This document shows, piece by piece, positions 17,704 through 25,068 of a stretch of 64,000 bases of DNA (positions are counted from its first letter, which is position 1; every line of letters starts with the position of its first letter). The DNA is from Austwickia sp. Lineage in GTDB: Bacteria > Actinomycetota > Actinomycetes > Actinomycetales > Dermatophilaceae. The notes beneath the pieces were generated by a model. It was given only the letters and a program-made list of their open reading frames with translations. It was not told where the DNA came from and made no database searches. The stretch is taken from the NCBI GenBank assembly GCA_016699675.1, contig CP064985.1, positions 186,001 through 250,000 of the forward strand, given 5' to 3'. Both the position numbers and the translations under genes were made by a program.

Positions 17704-19277
17704 GCGTTGCTTCCCGCTCGCTTCGTCGTGGTGGTCATGAGGCGCATGAGGCTCTCCTGGTCGGCCTCGGCCTTGTCGAGGCAGCCGGTGATGGCGCCCT
17801 CGCAGATCGTGTAGATGCGGTCGGAGAGGCCGAGCAGCTCGGGCAGCTCGGAGCTCACGACGATGACGCCCTTGCCGGCGTCGGCGAGGCGCTGGATGAT
17901 CCCGTAGATCTCGAACTTGGCGCCGACGTCGATGCCGCGCGTGGGCTCGTCGAGGATCAGCAGCTCCGGGTCGGTGAAAAGCCACTTGGCCAGCACGACT
18001 TTCTGCTGGTTGCCGCCCGAGAGCTTGGCGACGCCCTCGTCCACGGTGGGGGTCTTGGTGCGCAGCGACGTCCGGTATTCCTCCGCCGCGGCGTACTCCT
18101 CCCGGTCGCTCACGACGAGCCCGTGGGTGATCTTCTTCAGCTTGGCCGCGACCGTCGTGCGCTTGATGTCGTCGAGCAGGTTGAGGCCGAGCACCTTGCG
18201 GTCCTCGGTCACATAGCCGATGCCCGCGTCGATGGCCGCCGGGACGTTGCGCAGCACGAGGTGCTTGCCGTCCTTGACGATCTCACCGGAGCGGTAGATG
18301 CCGTAGCTGCGCCCGAAGATGGAGCGCATCAGCTCGGTGCGGCCGGCGCCCATGACGCCGGCGAAGCCGACGATCTCGCCGCGGCGTACGTAGAAGTTGG
18401 AGTGCTTGCAGACGAAGCGGCCCGGTACGGCGGGGTGCTCGACGGTCCAGTCGCGGACCTCGAAGAAGGTCTCGCCGATGTGCGGCGTGTGGTCCGGGAA
18501 GCGCGACTCCAGCGGCCGGCCGACCATGCCCTTGATGATGCGGTCCTCGTCGACGTCCCCGCCCCGGACGTCGAGGGTCTCGATCGACTTGCCGTCGCGG
18601 ATGATCGTCACCGAGTCGGCGATGGCCGCGATCTCATTGAGCTTGTGGCTGATCATGATCGAGGTGATCCCGCGGTCGCGCAGGCCGCTGATCAGGCCCA
18701 GCAGGTGCTTGGAGTCCTCTTCGTTGAGCGCCGAGGTGGGCTCGTCGAGGATCAGCAGCTTGACGTTCTTGCTGAAGGCCTTGGCGATCTCGACCAGCTG
18801 CTGCTTGCCGACGCCGATCTGCTTGATCGGGGTCTCGGGGTCCTCGGCCAGGCCGACGCGGGCCATCAACTCCTTGGCACGGTTGTTGGTGGCCACCCAG
18901 TCGATGGCGCCGCGGCGCGTCGTCTCGTTGCCGAGGAAGATGTTCTCCGCGATGGAGAGCTCGGGGATCAGCGCGAGCTCCTGGTGGATGATGACGATGC
19001 CCGCCTGCTCGGAGGCGCGGATGTCCCGGAACGTGACGGGCTGGCCCTCGAAGAGGATCTCGCCCGCGTAGCTGCCGTGCGGCCACACCCCGGAGAGCAC
19101 CTTCATCAGGGTGGACTTGCCGGCGCCGTTCTCGCCGCAGATGGCGTGCACCTCGCCCCGCCGTACGGTCATCGTCACGTCATCGAGCGCCTTGACCCCC
19201 GGGAAGGTCTTGGTGATGTGCCGCATCTCCAGGATGACGTCGCCATCCTGCGTCTCGCGCGGCGATCCGTCCGTCAT
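17700..19277 (-). CDS. mmsA: Multiple-monosaccharide ABC transporter ATP-binding protein (MmsA/GguA)
   Basis: A 525-residue protein with two fused nucleotide-binding domains that powers sugar import. Domain one has Walker [15 protein letters not shown] and Walker [12 protein letters not shown]. Domain two has the degenerate loop [13 protein letters not shown], the signature [14 protein letters not shown] and [14 protein letters not shown], as in all sugar-type (RbsA/XylG) ATPases. ATG 19277 is chosen because a ggagg sits about ten bases ahead, whereas GTG 19286 would be too close to it. It heads the operon, 78 bases from an operator-like site shared with the ROK gene. Confidence 0.94.
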   Translation of the reverse strand: MTDGSPRETQDGDVILEMRHITKTFPGVKALDDVTMTVRRGEVHAICGENGAGKSTLMKVLSGVWPHGSYAGEILFEGQPVTFRDIRASEQAGIVIIHQELALIPELSIAENIFLGNETTRRGAIDWVATNNRAKELMARVGLAEDPETPIKQIGVGKQQLVEIAKAFSKNVKLLILDEPTSALNEEDSKHLLGLISGLRDRGITSIMISHKLNEIAAIADSVTIIRDGKSIETLDVRGGDVDEDRIIKGMVGRPLESRFPDHTPHIGETFFEVRDWTVEHPAVPGRFVCKHSNFYVRRGEIVGFAGVMGAGRTELMRSIFGRSYGIYRSGEIVKDGKHLVLRNVPAAIDAGIGYVTEDRKVLGLNLLDDIKRTTVAAKLKKITHGLVVSDREEYAAAEEYRTSLRTKTPTVDEGVAKLSGGNQQKVVLAKWLFTDPELLILDEPTRGIDVGAKFEIYGIIQRLADAGKGVIVVSSELPELLGLSDRIYTICEGAITGCLDKAEADQESLMRLMTTTTKRAGSNA

Positions 19278-19355
19278 ACGCTGCACTCCCTCCGGTGGGA
19301 CTGGGGGCGCGGCCAGGCCACCTCGCCCGTCGAAGAAGTGAACACTAGGTGATTC

Positions 19356-19379
19356 CTTGCCGTCAAGCGGTTAACGCAA
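19356..19379. promoter_or_regulatory. Candidate ROK operator upstream of mmsA
   Basis: The 24 bases from cttgccgtcaag through gttaacgcaa match 20 of 24 positions of the site at 20738-20761, upstream of the ROK gene. The core GTCAAG..GTTAAC is an imperfect dyad. Location between the mmsA start and the end of the ROK gene suits repression of the importer, with relief by a sugar. Confidence 0.65.
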
Positions 19380-19486
19380 AGACGGCGATTGGCACGATGA
19401 TTCACAGTGCGCCTGGGAGGAGCCGTCGCACCTGCCCGATGTCGCGCTTTCGTGACGGAATCGTTGCACGACCACGCAGAGCCCGC

Positions 19487-20689
19487 CTAGGGGTGAGCGG
19501 CCAGCCACTGGCCGGTGCGCTCGGCGTGAAACACGAGCGAGCAGGCGCCCAAGGCCTCGGCGCGCTCCCCCAGCGACGAGACCGCGACCTGGGTCTGTTC
19601 GCCCACGGTCGGGGAGGCGAAGCGGCGCATCCCGCGGCGTACCGGCCCCAGGAGGGTGTCCCCGAGCGGGGCCAAGGGGCCGCCGATCACCGTGACGGCC
19701 GGGTTGACGAGGTTGACCACCGCGCCGAGCGCCTGCCCGATGGCCAGCCCGGCATCTTCGACGATGCGGCCCACGACGGGATCGCCCTGCCGGACGAGCT
19801 CGATGAGGCGGTCCACGGCCGCCCCCGGTGCGACCAGGCCCGATTGGGCCAGGGCATCGAGCATGCTCGAGGTGGACGCCACCGCCTCCAGACAGCCCCG
19901 GTTGCCGCACCGGCAGACCGGCCCGTACTCCGAGATCGGCATGTGCCCGATCTCGCCGGTGATGCCCATGGCCCCGCGGTACAGCTCGCCCGAGAGCACC
20001 AGCCCGGCCCCGATCCCGCTGGCCACCTTCACGTAGACGAGGTCGACCGCGTCGCCGTACGGGCCCCAGGTGATCTCCGCCAACGCGCCCAGATTGGCGT
20101 CGTTGTCCAGGTGGACGGGCAGCTTCAGCGCGTCGCGGAGCCGGTCGATCGGCCGGAAGCCGACCCAGGCCGGCAGGATCGCCCCGTGCGCGATCCGCCC
20201 GGTGCGGGTGTCGATCGGCCCCGGGATCGCCACCCCGCAGCCGGCGATGTCCGCCCGGGTGAGGTCGCCGTGGCGCATCAGCCGCTCCAGGAGGCGCACG
20301 GCCTGCCGCATCCCGTCCTCGGCCGTGTGCCCCAGCGGCAGCGCCACGTCCTCCTCGGCGAGCACCTCCCGCTGCAGCGTCGCCAGGACGATCCGCAGGT
20401 GGCGTCGGCCGATGTCGATGCCCGCGGCCACCCGCGCCCGGGGGGCCGCGGTGAGTTCGACCAGGAGCGCCCGCCGCCCGGAGGCGGTCATGGGCTGGGT
20501 GGCGACGACCCCGCCCGCGCGCAGGTCGCCGACGATGTTGGAGACGGTGGCCGTGGACAGCCCGGTGGAACGGCTGATCGCCGCCTGCGTCATAGGTCCC
20601 GTGTCGGCCAGCGCGGCCAGCACCCGGTGCGTATTGGCGGTCCGCAGCGCACGCTGGGACCCCGCTCCGGCGCGCCCACGCTCGTTCAC
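19487..20689 (-). CDS. ROK-family transcriptional repressor, probably of the sugar importer
   Basis: A 400-residue regulator with an N-terminal winged helix (AAISRSTGLSTATVSNIVGD) and a sugar-kinase-like ROK domain. ROK features include GIDIGRRHLRIVLA, HLDNDANLGALAEITWG and the zinc cluster CRCGNRGCLEAV. It most resembles NagC/XylR-type repressors, which bind DNA until a sugar or sugar phosphate binds. It is read in the same direction as mmsA and lies just upstream of it. GTG 20689 gives a normal family length; TTG 20734 is a possible earlier start. The effector cannot be named, though a ChvE-type importer next door suggests xylose or another monosaccharide. Confidence 0.9.
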   Translation of the reverse strand: MNERGRAGAGSQRALRTANTHRVLAALADTGPMTQAAISRSTGLSTATVSNIVGDLRAGGVVATQPMTASGRRALLVELTAAPRARVAAGIDIGRRHLRIVLATLQREVLAEEDVALPLGHTAEDGMRQAVRLLERLMRHGDLTRADIAGCGVAIPGPIDTRTGRIAHGAILPAWVGFRPIDRLRDALKLPVHLDNDANLGALAEITWGPYGDAVDLVYVKVASGIGAGLVLSGELYRGAMGITGEIGHMPISEYGPVCRCGNRGCLEAVASTSSMLDALAQSGLVAPGAAVDRLIELVRQGDPVVGRIVEDAGLAIGQALGAVVNLVNPAVTVIGGPLAPLGDTLLGPVRRGMRRFASPTVGEQTQVAVSSLGERAEALGACSLVFHAERTGQWLAAHP

Positions 20690-20737
20690 GATGCTTCCCC
20701 GCCGCTTCCCGCCATCGACTGCCCCGGTGCCCAAGAC

Positions 20738-20761
20738 CTTGCAGTCAAGAAGTTAACTCAA
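20738..20761. promoter_or_regulatory. Candidate ROK operator upstream of its own gene
   Basis: The 24 bases (cttgcagtcaagaagttaac then tcaa) match the site ahead of mmsA at 20 of 24 positions. Placement 49 bases upstream of GTG 20689 fits autoregulation. Confidence 0.62.
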
Positions 20762-20974
20762 GATGGCGGCTCTGTCGACTGATTCGTTGACTTCCCGACT
20801 TCGGACGCGGTCGCGGCCCCGATGATCGTCGCCAGCGGGTACGGCACCCGTGACGCGCGAAACAGCGCCGGTACGTCGGGGGCGCTTACCAGTGCACGCG
20901 TCGCGGGGTCATGAGCTCAGCCCGGGTGACCACTGGAGCAGGTCCGATTCCGCTGCGAGGTGCGCGACCAATCG

Positions 20975-21082
20975 CTTTTCGACTGCCACGCGCTCGCTGA
21001 CGGCCGCGCGCTTGTCGACTGCCACGCACTTGTCGACTGCCACGCACTTGTCGGCCGCCCTTCGCTTGTCGAACTGCCGTTC
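20975..21082. repeat. 18-bp tandem repeat, six units
   Basis: Six consecutive 18-base units, consensus cttgtcgactgccacgca. Units 3 and 4 (21011-21028, 21029-21046) are identical; units 1, 2, 5 and 6 diverge. Since 18 is a multiple of three, every frame across it reads as a hexapeptide repeat (for example DKCVAV on the minus strand), but no gene is supported. Confidence 0.85.
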
Positions 21083-21350
21083 TCGCGAATGATCACTCGG
21101 TGAGGTTGTGCCCGCCCCCATCCCGTCTCTGGCTCGATACGGCATCGTGACGCATGACCCCTGGACGCAGTTGATGGATTTAACCGGTTTCCAGGGGAGC
21201 AAACCGGAAGGAAAGCGCGCGCAACTGGGGTGACCCCGGGTGGCCCCACGAGCGCCCATCGAGCCACGGGTGAGCGCCTCTGCCGCAGAGGCACACCGCC
21301 GAATCACTCTCGCACCGACTCACGGTGCTTTGCCTGGTGTGCGTATTGAG

Positions 21351-21414
21351 GCGACCGTTCGTCAGCTGCGATTTGGGTGCCATGGCACCAAAACCGCAGG
21401 TCGTGAACGGTCGC
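21351..21414. repeat. 64-base imperfect palindrome
   Basis: The left arm begins gcgaccgttcgtcagctgcg and the right arm, read on the other strand, gcgaccgttcacgacctgcg. The arms meet at a perfect ggtgccatggcacc core (21376-21389). About 26 of 32 arm positions pair. It has no T-run and is not adjacent to a gene end, so a plain terminator is unlikely. Confidence 0.8.
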
Positions 21415-21554
21415 TATCGGTCGCAACGGCCTACGCCGATGGGATCGACTGCCCGCCCGTGTCCTTGATACTGACGGCGTGCGCCGGGACATGAGCCGCC
21501 CAGACAGCGCGGACCGAGATATAGAAACGGATTCGCTGGACCTATTCGGAAGGG

Positions 21555-21583
21555 TTCCGCTGCGCCTGTCTGCCCGCTAGAAT
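21555..21583 (+). promoter_or_regulatory. Possible promoter of the HNH endonuclease gene
   Basis: A tagaat hexamer (21578-21583) lies 17 bases after ttccgc (21555-21560) and about 50 bases before the ATG at 21632. The minus-35 match is weak. Confidence 0.4.
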
Positions 21584-21631
21584 CGAACACAACAACGAAA
21601 CTGGCTTCAATGAAGCGTACAGGGGATCGGT

Positions 21632-22144
21632 ATGTCGGGTGGGGCCGTGCGCGTGCCGGAGGGGTGCCGGGCTGTGTTTGTGCCCGACCCGGCCCGGCTG
21701 GCGCTGCTCGATGACGACGACCTCCTCGATGCCATGGCGGCCTATGAGAAGGCGACCGCGGGGGCGGCGGCGATGTCGGCCCAGGCCGCGGGCTTGCTGG
21801 CGGGGCGACGTCGCGCGCTGGCGGTCGACGAGGTCGGCCCCGATGCCTCGAAGACGGTGCGGGACCGGGCTCTGGGTGAGGCTGAGGCGGCGGTGGTCGA
21901 TGAGATCCGGTTGGCCACCGGGCTGGGACTGTACGACGCCCTCGGGCGGGTCCGTCTCGGCGCCGGCTCACCGACTCGGGCCGCGGGGATGCGCGACGCC
22001 CTCACAGCAGGGGCGTGTACCTGGGCGATGGCTCGGGCCTGGTCCGACCGCACCGCCACCCTGGCCCCGGAGTTGGCTGCCGAGATCGGGGCCGCGGCGT
22101 TGGCGCCGACCCGGGACGGGGCCGCGCTGTCCTACCGGACGTTC
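21632..22144 (+). pseudogene. DUF222/HNH endonuclease gene, 5' part (split by IS256-type element)
   Basis: The ATG at 21632 opens a DUF222 domain (ALLDDDDLLDAMAAYEKATAG, GRVRLGAGSPTRAAGMRDAL) that stops making sense after SYRTF at 22144, where the insertion element starts. The frame resumes exactly at 23614 (RCRLDRLVAEHVPAKEQ). Together the halves make 624 residues. DUF222/HNH genes are abundant, multi-copy and of unclear role in actinobacteria. Confidence 0.88.
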
Positions 22145-23605
22145 GGGCCTGTCAACTTCTCTGTGTAAGCGGGTCGGGCTTTCAGTAGGTCAGGTAGGGG
22201 TTGATGCGTTCGGGGTAGGCCACGGCGAGCTGGGCGAGGGCTTGCTTCCAGTTCGTGGTGACCTGGCCCTCGACGAGCCGGCCTGAGGCCTTGCGCTCGT
22301 TCGCGGGCTTGCCGCGTTCCTTGGCTCGTTCGCGGGCGCGGCGGTCCTCGATGTTGCAGATCGCCAGCCACAGCAGCTTGCGGGCGGCGTCGTCGGAGGG
22401 AAGTGACCACGGTTCTTGGTCACCTTCCGCAGCTGGTAGTTCAGCGACTCGATCGAGTTCGTCGTGTAGATCACTCGCCGCAGCTCGGGCGGGAACGCCA
22501 GGAACGGGGTGAACCGCTCCCAGGCCCCGGTCCAGGTCGCGACCGCGTGGGGGGTATCTGCGGCCGAGTTCGCTGGCCTCGAACGCTCCCAGGGCGTCCA
22601 GGGCGGCCTCGGCGTTCGCGGCGGTGTAGACCGGCTTCAGGGCGCGGCGACGGCCTTGCGGTCGCCGTAGGAGACGAACCGCATCGCGGCGCGGATCAGG
22701 TGGACCACGCAGGTCTGGACCAGTGAGTTCGGCCAGGTCGCCTCGATCGCCTCGGGGAAGCCCTTGAGGCCGTCGCAGCACACGATCAGCACGTCACGGA
22801 CCCCGCGGTTGGCGAGCTCGGCGCAGACCCCGGCCCAGAACTTCGCGCCCTCGGTGTTCTCGATCCAGATGCCCAGGACGTGCTTGATCCCGTCCATGTC
22901 CACGCCCACGGCGATGTGCGCGGCCTTGTTGCGCACGTGCGCGCCGTCGCGGATCTTGACGATGATCGCGTCGAGGTAGATGACCGGGTAGAACGCCTCC
23001 AACGGCCGGTTCTGCCAGGCCATCACCTCATCGGCGATCTCGTCCACGATGTTGCTGATCGTCTCGTGGGACAGCTCGGTGCCGATCGTGGCCGCGAGGT
23101 GATGGGCGATCTCCCGGACCGTCATCCCACCCGCATACAAGCTGATGATCATGTCGTCGAGGCCGCCGAGGCGCCGCGCACCCTTGGGTACCAGCATCGG
23201 GGTGAACGTCCCCGCCCGGTCCCGAGGCACCTCCAGGGCGACGTCGCCGACCTCGGTCGAGACCGTCTTGGGCGTCGTGCCGTTACGCGAGTTCGGGAAG
23301 TGTTTCGCCTCCGGGTCGCCCTTGTCGTATCCCAGGTGATCGGTCAGCTCGGCCCGCAGGCCACGCTCGAGCGCAGCCTTGATCATCGCCGGCAGCATCC
23401 CGCCCTCACCGGTCAGCTGCACCTCACCGGAATCGATCCGGGAGAACAACCCGTCCAAGGCGCCAGAAGCCACCAGCTCCTCGGCCATCGCCGCCGTCGC
23501 CTCCGCGCCGTTCGTCGATGCCGTCATCTCGTCCATCATGCTCACGCGTACTGCGTCCTCTCGTGTCAGGCCCGAAGACCCTTACACAGAAGAGTTGACA
23601 CCCCC
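22145..23605 (-). mobile_element. IS256-family element in the HNH gene
   Basis: A 1,461-bp element. Its inverted ends read gggcctgtcaacttctctgt on the left and, inward from the right, gggggtgtcaactcttctgt, each followed by gtaag. It is flanked by the 8-bp duplication ggacgttc at 22137-22144 and 23606-23613. It is related to, but clearly different from, the element at 12695-14152. Confidence 0.92.
22182..23545 (-). pseudogene. IS256-family transposase with three frameshifts
   Basis: Read from GTG 23545, the frame follows the Mutator/IS256 transposase (LTGEGGMLPAMIKAALERGL, YLDAIIVKIRDG, LIVCCDGLKGFPEAIEA). It then breaks at about 22640 after DRKAVAA, again near 22550 in a run of six G, and again near 22400 after NRGHFP. 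The final segment ends [18 protein letters not shown] at 22182. Each break is consistent with one missing base. The terminal repeats and target duplication are intact, so the element moved recently, which makes three natural deletions somewhat surprising. Confidence 0.88.
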
Positions 23606-23613
23606 GGACGTTC

Positions 23614-24975
23614 CGGTGCCGGCTGGACCGCCTGGTCGCCGAGCACGTCCCGGCCAAGGAACAGCGCGACTTCGACCTGTCCCGTCGGGACGCCTACGCC
23701 ACGCTGACCCCGCACGGCACCGGCGAATACCTGATCTCAGGATCGGCGGAGCGGGTCACCGCCGCGGCGCTACGCATCGACGCCATCGCCCGCGCGGCCC
23801 GTCGCCGCGGCGATGGCCGCACTCTGGGCCAGCTCCGCAGTGATGTCTCGCTGGACCTGATCCTGTACGGCGACATCCCCGGCCTGGTCACCCCGGTCCC
23901 GGCAAATACTGTCTTCGGCCGCACCGAGCACACGCCCCCGGCACCTGCCGCGCCCGCAGCCGCCCCGACCACCCACGCCGACGCACCCCCACCCGACGGC
24001 GGGGCGCGTGGGACCGCGGCGCGGGCGGCCGCCACCAGCTCTGGCGCGTCGGGCGACGCGACGCGCGGCGCGACGCGCGCCCCCGGCACTACCGGCGCCA
24101 CCGGCGCTACTGGCCCCGACGCGTCGGATCGCACGAGCAGGACCGCGCCGAGCGCCCAAGCCGAGGACGACACCAGCGACACTAGGCAGGGTCTTGCGGT
24201 GGTGGCTGCGTCGTGGCTGGCGTACCTGCCCGGAGGACTACCGCCCGCAGAGCTGCGGATCGTGATCTCCGCAGCCGCGCTGCTCGGCCTGAGCGAAGAA
24301 ACCGGGACGCTGGCGAACGGGGAGCCGCTGGCGGCGCACATCGTGCGGGACCTGGCCTACGCCGCAGGCTCCACCTGGCGACGACTCGTCACCGACCCCG
24401 TCACCAGGGAAGCCATCGAACTGACCTCCACCAGCTATGCACCACCACCGCGGCTCCGCGAAGCCATCCACGTCCGGGACGGAACCTGCCGCGCCCCAGG
24501 GAGCACCCAGCCGGCGGAGCGGTGCGACTTGGACCATGACCTGCCCTGGGACCAGGGCGGAGCCACATCCGCAGCCAACCTCTCGGCCAAGTCCCGACGC
24601 CCCCACGGCCACAAGACCCGAGGCCAATGGTCAACGACGCAGACCCCGGACGGGACCATCGTGTGGACCACCGGCACCGGACGGCAATACACGACCTACC
24701 CGTACCAGTACGACACCACCGCACCCGGGCGGCCGACCGCCTCCGGCTGCCCCATGGCACCCGACCGCGACGCCATCGGGGGCCAGGAGGCCAACGTCGT
24801 ATTGTGCGTCGACGCCGACCCGGACGCGTGCGGGGGGGCTGCCCATCGACTACCGCGCCAAAGGCACGACGCCCACGACTCGACCCGCGCCTCGACGCGG
24901 CCGGTCTCGCAACGCGCCTCGGAACCAGAGGCCGCCACTCCGCCTCCCACCGAGCACGCCACCCACGATCGCTGA
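23614..24975 (+). pseudogene. DUF222/HNH endonuclease gene, 3' part
   Basis: This continues the DUF222 region, passes a long Ala/Pro/Thr linker, and ends with the HNH nuclease signature: LREAIHVRDGTCRAPG, then CDLDHDLPWDQGGATSAANL and HGHKT. The annotated end at TGA 24975 depends on the frame used at a run of seven G (24833-24839). The alternative frame gives GLPIDYRAKG and later DPDPPPFW, close to the usual DPPPF end of such proteins, so a base error or shift there is possible. Confidence 0.85.
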
Positions 24976-25068
24976 CCAGGCACGCCCCGACCCCGACCCA
25001 CCGCCGTTCTGGCCGCGCCCAGCCCCACCGCCGCCTTTGGCGCGCCCCGGCCGCGGCGTACGCGGCCG

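Larger units (their letters stand above)
20762..21631. other. 870-base region without a convincing gene
   Basis: Short open frames exist on both strands, but none has family features or a supported start. The region contains the 18-bp tandem array at 20975-21082, a 64-base palindrome at 21351-21414, several smaller dyads (for example ctctgccgcagag near 21278) and a possible promoter for the HNH gene at 21555-21583. Base composition dips locally, for example around 21175-21215. It may be a remnant of mobile DNA. Confidence 0.6.

Noticed and set aside
20975..21082. Possible CRISPR array
   Set aside because: Units are directly adjacent with no spacers, and no cas gene is present.
20909..21307. 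Open frame across the 18-bp array on the minus strand, encoding DKCVAV-like hexapeptides
   Set aside because: It has no ribosome site, no family features, and an 18-base repeat keeps every frame open by itself; the array is a better description.
21584..21600. SOS (LexA) box upstream of the HNH gene
   Set aside because: Only one half-site (tcgaac) fits; the partner half differs at several bases.
12695..23605. A single composite transposon bounded by the two IS256-type elements
   Set aside because: The two elements differ clearly in sequence and each has its own 8-bp duplication, so they inserted separately.
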